Notes: generated by a model not told the origin, from the sequence alone. DNA of 64,000 bases from a bacterium (GCA_035307765.1 DATGHU010000015.1:15663-79662); one strand, 5' to 3'. Numbered from the stretch's first letter, positions 27,656 to 36,639 are shown. Made by a program: numbers and translations.

Positions 27656-30421
27656 ATGGCGATACGCACGCTCGCCAAACCCACCCGCCGCCGGACCGCG
27701 GCCCGCCGGGCCGCCCGGGGGGGCAGGGTGTCGGCCCGGAAGCGCATCTGGCTGTTCGAAGAGGGGAACGCGTCCCTGCGCGATCTGCTCGGCGGCAAGG
27801 GGGCGGGACTCGCGGAGATGAGCCGGGTCGGGTTGCCGGTACCGGCGGGATTTACGATCACCACCGCGGTCTGCAACGAGTACAACGCCAAGGGGCAGGT
27901 CTTCCCCTCGGGGCTGATCGGCGAGGTCCGCCGCGCGCTGGCAACGGTGGAGCGCAAGATGGGGAAGCGGTTCGGGGACCCCAAGAACCCGCTGCTCGTT
28001 TCCGTGAGGTCGGGCGCCAAGTTCTCCATGCCGGGCATGATGGACACCGTCCTCAACCTCGGCCTCAACGAGGAGACCCTGCGCGGGCTGGGGAGCCTCA
28101 CCGGGGACGAGCGGTTCGCCGAGGACGCCCACCGGCGGTTCGTCCAGATGTTCGGGAAGATCGTCCTCGACGTGCCCGGGGACAAGTTCGAGGCCATCAT
28201 CGAGTCGCGCAAGCGTCGGGCGGGGGCGCGGGTCGACACCGACCTCGGGGTGCACGACCTCGCCGAGATCGCGCGGGAGTTCAAGGCGCTGATCAAACGG
28301 GAAAAGGGTGTCGACTTTCCCGCCGACCCGTGGGATCAGCTGGAGATGGCGATCCGGGCGGTGTTCGATTCCTGGATGGGCAAGCGGGCCGTCGACTACC
28401 GCAACTTCAACAAGATCCCGCACGACCTCGGCACGGCCGTCAACGTTCAGGCGATGGTCTTCGGGAACATGGGGACCGACAGCGCCACCGGCGTGGCGTT
28501 CACCCGGAACCCCGCGACCGGGGAGAAGCGACTCTACGGGGAGTACCTGCCGAACGCGCAGGGTGAGGACGTCGTCGCGGGGATCCGAACCCCGCACCCG
28601 ATCTCCCAGATGGAGCGGGAGATGGGCGGGGTGTACCGGCAGTTCCAGGACGTCGCGAAGATGCTGGAGCGGCATTACAAGGATATGCAGGATCTGGAGT
28701 TCACCGTGGAGCGGGGGAAGCTCTGGATGCTGCAGACCCGCACCGGCAAGCGGACCGCGCAGGCCGCGGTGAAGATCGCGGTGGACATGGTCAAGGAAAA
28801 GCTGATCAACAGGGACGAAGCCCTGATGCGGGTGGAGCCGGAGCAGATCTACCAGCTGCTGCTGCCGCGGTTCGACCCCGATGACAAGGCCGCCGCGGAG
28901 CACGAGGGCCGGCTGCTGGCCCGCGGCCTGAACGCATCCCCGGGGGCGGCGACCGGGGTGGCGGTCTTCGATCCGGACACGGCGGTGGAGATCGGCGCCG
29001 CCGGGCAGTCGGTCATCCTCGTCCGGCCGGAGACGAACCCCGAAGACGTCCACGGCATGCTGGCCGCGAAGGGCATCCTGACGGCCCGCGGCGGCGCGAC
29101 CAGCCACGCCGCGGTGGTGGCCCGCGGGCTCGGCAAGCCCTGCGTCGCCGGCGCGGAAGCGCTGCGGGTGGACCCGCACGCACGCCAGCTGAGCGTCAAC
29201 GGCCGGGTCGTCCACCAGGGCGATTTCATCTCGATCGACGGCACGACCGGCGAGGTGTTCGGCCGGGCGATCCGGACGATCGATCCCGACCTGAGCAAGG
29301 AACAGGACCTTCAAACCCTCCTCGGGTGGGCGGACAAGACCCGTCGGCTGGGGATCTGGGCCAACGCGGACTATCCCCGGGACGCGGCGCGCGCCCGCGA
29401 GTTCGGCGCCGAGGGGATCGGGCTGTGTCGGACCGAGCACATGTTCTTCGAGGAAGACCGTCTGCCGATCGTCCGGCGGATGATCCTCGCCGACGGCGAG
29501 CCGGAGCGGCAGCGTGCGCTTGACGAGCTCCTCCCCATCCAGCGCGAGGACTTCATCGGGATCCTGCGCGAGATGGCGGGGGACACCGTCGTCATCCGGT
29601 TGATCGACCCGCCGCTGCACGAGTTCCTCCCCCGGTACGACGAGCTGCTCGTCGAGGTCACCGAGCTCCGGGTGCGGGGAAACGATCCCCGCGCCCTGGA
29701 GGAGAAGGAGCGGCTCCTCCGCGCCGTCGCGGCGATGCGCGAGCAGAACCCCATGCTCGGACTGCGGGGGATCCGGCTGGGGATCCTGTTCCCCGGGATC
29801 ATCGACATGCAGGTGCGGGCGATCCTGGAGGCGACCTGCACGCTGGCCAAGGAGGGGATCAAGGCCCACCCCGAGATCATGATTCCGCTGATCGGCCACG
29901 TGAACGAGCTGCGGGTCGTGGAACAGCGGGTCCGGCCGCTGGCCGATCGGGTGATGAGCGAGCAGGGGGTGCGGGTGCGGTACAAGTTCGGCACGATGAT
30001 CGAGATCCCGCGCGCCTGCGTGGTCGCCGACGAGATCGCCAAGCTGGCGGAGTTCTTCTCGTTCGGGAGCAACGACCTGACCCAGCTCATCTACGGATTC
30101 AGCCGGGACGACGCCGAAGGCAAGTTCCTCCTCCGCTACGTGAATGACAAGATCCTTCCGGAGAACCCCTTCCAGGTCCTCGACGTGGTGGGGGTGGGGA
30201 CCCTCATCGACATGGCGGTCAAGCTCGGGCGGAAGACCCGGCCGGACATCGAACTGGGGATCTGCGGCGAGCACGGGGGCGATCCGGCGAGCATCGAGTT
30301 CTGCCACAAGGTGGGCCTGACGTACGTGAGCTGTTCGCCGTACCGGGTGCCGACCGCCCGGCTGGCGGCGGCGCAGGCGGCATTGCGGGAGAAGCGGGCG
30401 CGGGCCGAACGCGACCGCTAG
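27656..30421 (+). CDS. ppdK: Pyruvate, phosphate dikinase
   Basis: PPDK interconverts ATP, phosphate and pyruvate with AMP, PPi and phosphoenolpyruvate. The 921-residue product has an N-terminal ATP-grasp domain (KGAGLAEMSRVGLPVPAGF). A central swivelling domain carries the phospho-His in TARGGATSHAAVVARG at about 475-490, and a C-terminal PEP/pyruvate TIM barrel ends with ELGICGEHGGDP and the catalytic Cys in YVSCSPYRVP. ATG 27656 has GAGGTG six bases upstream. A TTG at 27629 is an alternative but lacks a site. An Arg-rich tail of about 35 residues precedes the usual start. ppdK-dgt is the standard Bacillota order. Confidence 0.96.
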   Translation: MAIRTLAKPTRRRTAARRAARGGRVSARKRIWLFEEGNASLRDLLGGKGAGLAEMSRVGLPVPAGFTITTAVCNEYNAKGQVFPSGLIGEVRRALATVERKMGKRFGDPKNPLLVSVRSGAKFSMPGMMDTVLNLGLNEETLRGLGSLTGDERFAEDAHRRFVQMFGKIVLDVPGDKFEAIIESRKRRAGARVDTDLGVHDLAEIAREFKALIKREKGVDFPADPWDQLEMAIRAVFDSWMGKRAVDYRNFNKIPHDLGTAVNVQAMVFGNMGTDSATGVAFTRNPATGEKRLYGEYLPNAQGEDVVAGIRTPHPISQMEREMGGVYRQFQDVAKMLERHYKDMQDLEFTVERGKLWMLQTRTGKRTAQAAVKIAVDMVKEKLINRDEALMRVEPEQIYQLLLPRFDPDDKAAAEHEGRLLARGLNASPGAATGVAVFDPDTAVEIGAAGQSVILVRPETNPEDVHGMLAAKGILTARGGATSHAAVVARGLGKPCVAGAEALRVDPHARQLSVNGRVVHQGDFISIDGTTGEVFGRAIRTIDPDLSKEQDLQTLLGWADKTRRLGIWANADYPRDAARAREFGAEGIGLCRTEHMFFEEDRLPIVRRMILADGEPERQRALDELLPIQREDFIGILREMAGDTVVIRLIDPPLHEFLPRYDELLVEVTELRVRGNDPRALEEKERLLRAVAAMREQNPMLGLRGIRLGILFPGIIDMQVRAILEATCTLAKEGIKAHPEIMIPLIGHVNELRVVEQRVRPLADRVMSEQGVRVRYKFGTMIEIPRACVVADEIAKLAEFFSFGSNDLTQLIYGFSRDDAEGKFLLRYVNDKILPENPFQVLDVVGVGTLIDMAVKLGRKTRPDIELGICGEHGGDPASIEFCHKVGLTYVSCSPYRVPTARLAAAQAALREKRARAERDR

Positions 30422-30477
30422 CCGCCGCGCACGCGGAGGGCGGGACCGGTCGGGCAGGAACTCGCCAGGGGGGGCCG

Positions 30478-31563
30478 ATGAACCCGCGCGAGACGACGGA
30501 GGCGTGGGAGGAGCAGATCCTGTCCCCGCACGCCGCCAGGAGTGCGCGGTCGCGGGGCCGGGTGCGCCCCGAGCCCAAGGATCCCCTGCGCACCGATTTC
30601 CAGCGGGATCGGGATCGGATCATTCACTCCAAGGCGTTCCGCCGCCTGATGCACAAGACCCAGGTCTTCCTCGCCCCCGAAGGCGATCACTACCGGACGC
30701 GGCTCACCCACACCCTCGAGGTCGCCCAGATCGCGCGGACGATCGCGCGGGCGATCCGGATCAATGAGGATCTCACCGAGGCGATCGTCCTGGGGCATGA
30801 CCTGGGCCACCCCCCGTTTGGCCACGCCGGCGAGGAGGCACTCAACCAGGCGATGGCGGGCCACGGCGGGTTCCGGCACGACCTGCAGAGCCTGCGGATG
30901 GTGGAGCTCCTCGAGCGGCGTCGGGCGAAGGACGGGACCTACCAGGACGGGTTGAACCTGACCTGGGAAGTTCGAAACGGCATCGGCGGGCACTCCAAAG
31001 GCGCCTCCGACATCGGCATCTTCCCCGATCTCGAAACGACCCCGCCCCAGAGCGGCCCGGAAACCGTCGAGGGGCAGCTGGCGCGGGTCGCCGATCGCAT
31101 CGCCTACGTCAATCACGACACCGATGACGCGATTCGGGCGGGGTTGATCAACGAGCGGGACATCCCCGCCGGCGTGCGCGCGGTTCTCGGGGAGACCCGG
31201 GGAGAATGGCTCGACACGACCGTGCGGGACATCGTCGACCGCTCCGCCGGCGTCGGGCGCATCCAGATGACCGAGGAGGTCCGGATCGCGCTCAACGGCC
31301 TCAAGGACTACCTGTTCGCCATCGTCTACCAAGGCTCGGCGGCGAAGGCCGAGGTGGGCAAGTCCCAGCGACTGCTGCGGGACCTGTTCGACTACTTCAT
31401 CGAGCACCCCGACGAGATCAGCCAGGAATCCCGGCGGCTGCTCGACGAGGGCGAGGTGACGGTTCAGCGGGCCGTCTGTGATTTTCTCTCCGGCATGACC
31501 GACCGGTTTGCCATCCGGACGCAGGAGCGGCTGTTCGTCCCCCGGACGTGGGAGAGCTTCTGA
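30478..31563 (+). CDS. dgt: dGTP triphosphohydrolase-like HD protein
   Basis: This is a deoxyguanosinetriphosphate triphosphohydrolase-like protein that cleaves dNTPs to nucleosides and triphosphate. The 361-residue product has the HD-domain metal ligands in RLTHTLEV (about 78-85), LGHDLGHPPFGHAGE (about 105-119) and VADRIAYVNHDTDD (about 203-216), plus the N-terminal RTDFQRDRDRIIHSKAFRRL pattern. It lies 56 bases after ppdK and is normally followed by dnaG. Here its stop codon overlaps the aroM start (TGATG). Related proteins lacking dGTP specificity are often given this name, so the exact substrate is uncertain. Confidence 0.92.
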   Translation: MNPRETTEAWEEQILSPHAARSARSRGRVRPEPKDPLRTDFQRDRDRIIHSKAFRRLMHKTQVFLAPEGDHYRTRLTHTLEVAQIARTIARAIRINEDLTEAIVLGHDLGHPPFGHAGEEALNQAMAGHGGFRHDLQSLRMVELLERRRAKDGTYQDGLNLTWEVRNGIGGHSKGASDIGIFPDLETTPPQSGPETVEGQLARVADRIAYVNHDTDDAIRAGLINERDIPAGVRAVLGETRGEWLDTTVRDIVDRSAGVGRIQMTEEVRIALNGLKDYLFAIVYQGSAAKAEVGKSQRLLRDLFDYFIEHPDEISQESRRLLDEGEVTVQRAVCDFLSGMTDRFAIRTQERLFVPRTWESF

Positions 31564-32258
31564 TGGGCCGCGCCGTAGGCCTCCTGACCATCGGGCAGGC
31601 GCCCCGGCCGGATTTGATCGAGGAGTACGAGCGGGCCCTCCCGACCGCCCGGCTCGTGCAGCGGGGGGCGCTCGATGACCTCGGCGACTCGGAGATCCTG
31701 GATCTCGCCCCCGGCCCCGGAGACGACGTGCTGGTCAGCCGCCTTCGGAGCGGTCGCGAGGTGCGGCTGGCCCGCCGACATCTCGAACCCCGTTTGCAGC
31801 GGTGCCTCGAGGAGTTGGCGCGAGAGGTGGACCTGACGGTGCTCCTCTGCACCGGGGACTTCCCTGCGGTGCGCCCGCCCGGGCTCGTGCTCGTGCCGCA
31901 GCGGGTGCTGCACCACATCGTCGCCGCCCTGGTGGACGGGCTGCGGGGGGACGGCCGCGCGGCCCGGCCGCTCGGCGTGCTGCTGCCCGATCCGGCGCAG
32001 GCGGCGTCGGCCGAGCGCCGCTGGGCGGACCTCGGTCGCGTGGTCACCGCCGCGGCGTCGCCGTACCAGGGCCCGGAGGCACTCGAGGCCGGGGGGGAAG
32101 CGCTGCGGGACGCCGGCGTCGCCGTCGTGGTCATGGACTGCATCGGCTACACGCGAGCGATGCGGCGCACCGTGTCGCACCTCGTCGGGGTGCCGACGAT
32201 TCTCGCAAACGCCGCGGTCGCGATGATCGCGCGCGAGGCGGTGGAGGGGGCAGCATGA
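31563..32258 (+). CDS. AroM family protein
   Basis: AroM-family proteins have no established biochemical function. E. coli aroM lies near aroL in the aromatic-pathway regulon. The 231-residue product starts MGRAVGLLTIGQAPRPDLIEEY at residues 1-22, whose TIGQAPR motif is diagnostic. It has a Cys in LLCTGDFP near 96 and another in VMDCIGYTRAMRR near 188, so a two-Cys racemase-like site is possible by analogy with the Asp/Glu racemase superfamily (inference). ATG 31563 overlaps the dgt stop (TGATG), and its own stop overlaps the next start (ATGA). That ties it to the hydroxylase-like gene in one translational unit. Confidence 0.85.
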   Translation: MGRAVGLLTIGQAPRPDLIEEYERALPTARLVQRGALDDLGDSEILDLAPGPGDDVLVSRLRSGREVRLARRHLEPRLQRCLEELAREVDLTVLLCTGDFPAVRPPGLVLVPQRVLHHIVAALVDGLRGDGRAARPLGVLLPDPAQAASAERRWADLGRVVTAAASPYQGPEALEAGGEALRDAGVAVVVMDCIGYTRAMRRTVSHLVGVPTILANAAVAMIAREAVEGAA

Positions 32259-33688
32259 GGACTGCGGACGAGTACCGGGCGAGCCTGCGGGACGGGCGGG
32301 TCGTCTACTACGGGGGCCAGCGCGTGGGGGACGTGACGGCGCATCCGGCGCTGCGGGTGGCGGTCGATCACGCCGCGCTCGACTATCAGATGGCCGCGGA
32401 CCCTCGTTACCGATCGCTCGCGGTCGTCCCGCGCCCCGGCGGCGGGGAGATGAGCCGGTATTTTGCGCTGCCCAAGACCGCGGACGACCTCCTGGCGCGC
32501 ATGGAGTTGATCGAGACCAGCACGCGGCTCGGCGGGACGATCGTGCCGCTGCTGAAAGAGATCGGCACCGACGCCCTCCTCGCGCTGCACCTCGTGGCCC
32601 ACGATCTCGACCGGGCGCGCGGCACCCAGTACCTCGAACGGGTCCGGACATTCTACGCCCACTGCCGGGATCAGGACCTGGCGATGGCGGTCGCCCAGAC
32701 CGACGTGAAGGGCGATCGCGGGGCCGGCCCCAGCGATCAGGCGCACCCGGATTACTACGTCCGAATCGTGGAGGAGCGCGCGGATGGGATCGTGGTGCGC
32801 GGCGCGAAGGTCCACACTTCCGTCAGCATGAACGCCAACGAACTGATCGTGCTCCCGACGCGCGCGCTGGGGGAGCGCGATCGCGCCTACGCCGTGGCCT
32901 TCGCCATCCCGGTGGCGACGCGGGGGCTGACGCTCGCGGTCAGTCCCTACGGGGGACACGCCACCTCCTCGTTCGAACACCCCCTGTCGAGCCGGCACCG
33001 GATGACGGAGACGCTCACCGTTTTCGACGACGTGTTCGTGCCGCGCGACCGGGTCTTTCTGCAGGGGGAGTGGGAGTACGCCGGGCCGCTCGCGAGGACA
33101 TTCGTCGAGTTTCACCGGTTCACCGCGGTGTCCTACAAGCTTCCGCTCGTGGACCTGTTCGTGGGCGCCGCCTACCTGATCGCCCGGTACAACGGGATCG
33201 AACGCGCCGGCCACATCCGGGATAAGCTCACCTGGCTCGTGGCCTACGCGAGCACGCTCCGGGCGCTCACCCGCATGGCGGCGCTGGACTGCTACCGGGG
33301 GGCGCTGGAGATCGCCATCCCCGATCCCGGCACCGTCAACATCGCGAAGCTGCACTTCGCTACTCAGTTTCACCGCGCGGTCGCCGATGTCCAGGAGATC
33401 GCCGGCGGCCTGCTCGTCACCGGTCCCGGCGGGGCGGACTGGGAGGCCCCGGCCCTGCGCCCCCTCATCGAGCGCTACCTCGGGGGAAAGGGGGTCGGGG
33501 CGGAGGCCCGGCTGCGGCTCCTGCACCTGATCTCGGATGTGACGACCTCGGCCCTGGGAGGCTACCACGCCGTCCTGGCGATCCACGCGGAGGGATCGAT
33601 CGAGGCGGAGAAGCTGACGATTTATCGGACGGCCCCGGTGGAACGATGTGTGGCGCTGGCGAAGGAGCTGGCCGGGATCGCCGACTGA
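32255..33688 (+). CDS. 4-hydroxyphenylacetate 3-hydroxylase / 4-hydroxybutyryl-CoA dehydratase superfamily protein
   Basis: A 477-residue flavoprotein of the HpaB/AbfD superfamily. It resembles 4-hydroxybutyryl-CoA dehydratase in the stretch TDVKGDRG, then RADGIVVRGAKVH, and in FHRF at 286-289. By my alignment from memory, dehydratase binds its [4Fe-4S] cluster through two Cys before G-x-D-A, one His and one further Cys. Here the two Cys positions are Pro98 and Glu102, His287 is kept, and the last Cys is Tyr294. A cluster is therefore unlikely, and a flavin-only oxygenase or oxidase is more plausible. The substrate is unknown, but neighbouring aroM and PaaK-like genes suggest an aromatic or CoA-linked acid. 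ATGA overlap with aroM. Confidence 0.8.
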   Translation: MRTADEYRASLRDGRVVYYGGQRVGDVTAHPALRVAVDHAALDYQMAADPRYRSLAVVPRPGGGEMSRYFALPKTADDLLARMELIETSTRLGGTIVPLLKEIGTDALLALHLVAHDLDRARGTQYLERVRTFYAHCRDQDLAMAVAQTDVKGDRGAGPSDQAHPDYYVRIVEERADGIVVRGAKVHTSVSMNANELIVLPTRALGERDRAYAVAFAIPVATRGLTLAVSPYGGHATSSFEHPLSSRHRMTETLTVFDDVFVPRDRVFLQGEWEYAGPLARTFVEFHRFTAVSYKLPLVDLFVGAAYLIARYNGIERAGHIRDKLTWLVAYASTLRALTRMAALDCYRGALEIAIPDPGTVNIAKLHFATQFHRAVADVQEIAGGLLVTGPGGADWEAPALRPLIERYLGGKGVGAEARLRLLHLISDVTTSALGGYHAVLAIHAEGSIEAEKLTIYRTAPVERCVALAKELAGIAD

Positions 33689-33711
33689 GCCTGGACCGAG
33701 GGGGGCACGCC

Positions 33712-35097
33712 GTGCCTGAGGCGCGCGACCGATTCTGGGATCGTCGGATCGAGACGCTGTCCCGTCCCGCGTTGGAGGCGCTCCAGCTGGAGCGCCTCCA
33801 ACGACAGGTGGCCCGGTGTTACGATGGATCACCGTTCTACCGGGAAAAATTTGACCGGGCCGGGGTGGCGCCCCGCCATCTCGCGCGGCTGTCGGATCTC
33901 GCCCGCTTCCCGTTCGTCACCAAGCAGGAGCTGCGCGACGAGCAGGCCGCCCACCCGCCGTTCGGGCGGTACCTGCTCGCTCCGGCGGGGGCGCTGCGCG
34001 AGCTGCACCCCTCGTCGGGGACGACCGGGCACCCCGTCAACACGATCTGGTCCGCCTCCGACGTGGAGGTCATCACGGACCACACGGCCCGCACGATGTG
34101 GTCGTTCGGGACCCGGCCGGGGGACGTGGTCCAGAACGCGTTCGCCTACGGCCTCTGGGTGGCCGGGATGGCGGTGCACTATGCGGCGGCGCGCATCGGC
34201 GCGTTCTGTCTGCCGGCCGGGACGACCCCCGCCGCCCGTCAGATCGAGATGATGACCCGCGCCCGGGCCACCGTGTTGTTGGCGACCCCCTCGTTCGGGC
34301 TGTACATCGGCGAGCGGCTGCGGGCGACGGGGCAGAGGCCCGACGCCCTGGCCCTCCAACTCGGTTGCTTCGGCGGGGAAGCCGGGACCGAACTCCCGAG
34401 CACGCGAGCACGGCTGGAGCGCTCCCTCGGCATCGACGCCTACGACTACTACGGGCTGGCGGAGATCGGTCCCACCTTCGCCAGCGAGTGCGACCAGAAG
34501 GCGGGGCTGCACTGGGCGGAAGATCACTATCTCGTCGAGATCGTCGATCCCGACACGAGGCAGCCGCTGCCCCCGGGCGAGCAGGGGATCGTCGTGATCA
34601 CCCACCTCACCCGGGAGGCCACCCCGATGATCCGGTACTGGACGAACGACTACGCCCGGCTGGACCTCACCCCGTGCCGCTGCGGGCGAACGCACGCGCG
34701 GTCCCCCCAGGGAATCGTGGCCCGCAACGATGATCTCGTCGTCTTCCGCGGGGCGAAGTTCTATCCGGTGCAAGTCGAGCAGGCCGTCCGCGCGTTCGCG
34801 GAGCTGAGCGACGAGTTTCGGATCGAGCTGGAGACGGAGCGTGAGACCGGGTTGGACCGGTGCACGGTCATCGTCGAGGCCGGGACGACCGCGGCGGCAC
34901 CCGATCTCCCGGAGCGCGTGCGCCGCGCGCTGCGCGAAGCGCTGCTCGTCTCCCCCGCGGTCGCGATCGTGCCCCCCGGGTCACTCGAGCGCACCGAGTT
35001 CAAGGCGAAGCGCGTCCTCGACCGCCGCCCGCGGGCCGCCTCCCACCCGAGCCATCACCCCGCCCCGGCGGGGGGACCCGAGGGCGCCCACTCGTAG
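33712..35097 (+). CDS. Phenylacetate-CoA ligase (PaaK)-like AMP-forming ligase
   Basis: Enzymes of this type activate aryl acids to CoA thioesters with ATP. The 461-residue product has the P-loop HPSSGTTGHPV near 98-108, DYYGLAEIGP near 243-252 and the C-terminal lid with DDLVVFRGAKFYP and the catalytic Lys in ERTEFKAKRVLDRR. This is the PaaK layout. A Cys pair, CRCG, sits near the hinge. GTG 33712 has GAGGGGGG seven bases upstream and starts 23 bases after the hydroxylase-like gene. No other phenylacetate-pathway genes are present, so the substrate may differ. The C-terminal 20 residues overlap the converging acetyltransferase gene. Confidence 0.85.
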   Translation: MPEARDRFWDRRIETLSRPALEALQLERLQRQVARCYDGSPFYREKFDRAGVAPRHLARLSDLARFPFVTKQELRDEQAAHPPFGRYLLAPAGALRELHPSSGTTGHPVNTIWSASDVEVITDHTARTMWSFGTRPGDVVQNAFAYGLWVAGMAVHYAAARIGAFCLPAGTTPAARQIEMMTRARATVLLATPSFGLYIGERLRATGQRPDALALQLGCFGGEAGTELPSTRARLERSLGIDAYDYYGLAEIGPTFASECDQKAGLHWAEDHYLVEIVDPDTRQPLPPGEQGIVVITHLTREATPMIRYWTNDYARLDLTPCRCGRTHARSPQGIVARNDDLVVFRGAKFYPVQVEQAVRAFAELSDEFRIELETERETGLDRCTVIVEAGTTAAAPDLPERVRRALREALLVSPAVAIVPPGSLERTEFKAKRVLDRRPRAASHPSHHPAPAGGPEGAHS

Positions 35098-35543
35098 AGG
35101 ACGTCGGGTTCCCGCTCCTCGTTGCCTGCCCCGTTGGTCCACTCGATCGGCGCGAACCCCCTCGCCTCGTAGAACGCCCGCGCGCGATCGTTCCGCTGGA
35201 ACGTGAACAGCCGCAGCCGCCTTGGGCTCATCGCCTTGGCCTGGGCGAGCAGCCGGTCCCCGATCCCCTGCCGGTAAAAGCCGGGCCGGACGTAGAGGTG
35301 GTCGAGGTGGTCGCCGGTCAATGATAGAAACCCGACGATCGCCCCGTCGAGTTCGGCGACCCAGACCGCGCTGCGGCGCATCACCACCTCGGGGATCCAG
35401 CGGCGCGTCTCCTCGTCGCTGTGGATCGTGGGCAGGTAGGGCAGCGCCTCGTGGCGGGCGGCGAGGAACACCTCGGCGATCTCCGCCGCGTCGGCGCCGA
35501 CCGCCGGCCGCAGGATCGCCTCCCGGCCACGCTTGGGGGTCAT
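35055..35543 (-). CDS. GNAT family N-acetyltransferase
   Basis: Acetyl-CoA-dependent acetyltransferase with unknown target. The 162-residue product shows the GNAT core. An early ILRPAVGADAAEIAEV strand-helix is followed by VWVAELDGAIVGFLSL (motifs C/D), the acetyl-CoA loop YVRPGFYRQGIGDRLL near 86-101, and a C-terminal NDRARAFYEARGF motif B at about 121-133. It is on the same strand as the oxidase operon but is separated from it by a strong terminator. Its 3' end overlaps the PaaK-like gene by 43 bases tail to tail. Confidence 0.87.
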   Translation of the reverse strand: MTPKRGREAILRPAVGADAAEIAEVFLAARHEALPYLPTIHSDEETRRWIPEVVMRRSAVWVAELDGAIVGFLSLTGDHLDHLYVRPGFYRQGIGDRLLAQAKAMSPRRLRLFTFQRNDRARAFYEARGFAPIEWTNGAGNEEREPDVLYEWAPSGPPAGAG

Positions 35544-35580
35544 CCGCGCGTCGCTCCGGCCGGCAAATCCGAAAGGAATA

Positions 35581-35613
35581 GCGGGGGCGGCGCGCCCGGT
35601 CCGCCGCCCCCGC
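35581..35613 (-). terminator. Terminator of the cytochrome oxidase operon
   Basis: GCGGGGGCGGCG (35581-35592) and CGCCGCCCCCGC (35602-35613) form a perfect 12-pair stem with a nine-base loop. On the minus strand it is followed by TATTCCTTTC. It lies just after the last oxidase gene. Confidence 0.75.
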
Positions 35614-35633
35614 GACGTGCCGCGGAGATGGGG

Positions 35634-35930
35634 TTAGTGGCGCGGCAGGAGCAGGGCGGCGTCAGGGACGACCGCGAGCAGCATCAGGAGGAGCAGGATC
35701 AACGGCAGGATCGCGATGTAGGCCATCGCCAGCCGCTCGAAGCGCAGGCCCATGTAATAGGCGCCGATCAGGCTCGCCTTCATCAGGGCCAACACGATCA
35801 AGATGACGACGCGGGTCCCCGCCGAGATGTGAAAGACCAACACCGTGCTCATCTCGAGGGCGGTGATGGCGATGAGGACCAACCAGGCGGTGAGGTAGAG
35901 CCGGCTCAGGCCCTGCGTTTCATCCGTCAT
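35634..35930 (-). CDS. Cytochrome c oxidase subunit IV
   Basis: Small accessory subunit of the haem-copper oxidase in the cytoplasmic membrane. The 98-residue product has three predicted membrane helices (about 12-30, 38-58, 70-92), with the pattern YLTAWLVLIAITALEM, then MKASLIGAYYMGLRFE typical of prokaryotic subunit IV (COX4_pro). ATG 35930 has a GGAGG site about ten bases upstream. Upstream in-frame starts would run into the preceding subunit III gene. It is last in the operon, 40 bases after the second subunit III gene. Confidence 0.85.
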   Translation of the reverse strand: MTDETQGLSRLYLTAWLVLIAITALEMSTVLVFHISAGTRVVILIVLALMKASLIGAYYMGLRFERLAMAYIAILPLILLLLMLLAVVPDAALLLPRH

Positions 35931-35970
35931 GATCCGTTGGCCTCCGTCGGGTAGGGTCGAGACGCCCGCA

Positions 35971-36600
35971 TCACAGCAGGTAAATCGACGACCAGATGAA
36001 CACCCAGACCAGGTCGACAAATCCCCAGTACAGCCCGGCGACCTCGACCCCTTCCGCCGAGGAAACGCCCCGGGCGACCCGGTCGGCCATCAGCCACAGG
36101 TACACGATGCCGCCGAGGACGTGGGCGCCGTGCAACCCAGTGATGATGAAGAAACTGAAGCTGAACGCCGGCACCCCCCAGGGGTTGCCGGTGAGGCGGG
36201 CGCCCTGCTCGATGAAGTGGGTCCACTCGCGCGCCTGCATACCCGCGAACAGCAGCCCGGCGATCACGGTCGCGGCGAGGAACCACACGGCCTGCCGGCG
36301 GAGCCCCTGCCGGAGGGCGTACACCGACATCGCCATCGTCGTGCTGCTGCAGATGAGGATCACCGTCATCGTCGCGACGAAGGGGATGTTCATCACGCCG
36401 GGGAGGTGGTTGGGCCAAGTGGGACTGGCGAGCCGCATCACCCACAGGCCGATCAGCAGCCCGGCAAACGTCATGGCGTCGGAGATGAGGAACAGCCACA
36501 TCATGAGCTTGGGCCAACCGATGTCCCACGGCGACCGCCCGCCGCCCCAGCGCGCTCCGAGGTCCCGCCCTTGTTCCCGTGTCTCCACCGCGCTCGTCAT
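35971..36600 (-). CDS. Cytochrome c oxidase subunit III, second copy
   Basis: Subunit III stabilises the oxidase core. The 209-residue protein has about five membrane helices. Its subunit III features are the KLMMWLFLISDAMTFAGLL first helix, the QAREWTHFIEQGARL loop, and FFIITGLHGAHVLGGIVYL with the conserved Gly-x-His-x-x-His. It ends VEVAGLYWGFVDLVWVFIW, as subunit III does. It lies 39 bases after another subunit III-like gene with different sequence. The DVxW-type ending makes this the more canonical copy. Confidence 0.88.
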   Translation of the reverse strand: MTSAVETREQGRDLGARWGGGRSPWDIGWPKLMMWLFLISDAMTFAGLLIGLWVMRLASPTWPNHLPGVMNIPFVATMTVILICSSTTMAMSVYALRQGLRRQAVWFLAATVIAGLLFAGMQAREWTHFIEQGARLTGNPWGVPAFSFSFFIITGLHGAHVLGGIVYLWLMADRVARGVSSAEGVEVAGLYWGFVDLVWVFIWSSIYLL

Positions 36601-36639
36601 CGTCCCCAGCCGCTCCTCATGCGGGCGCCGCCGCTCAGT

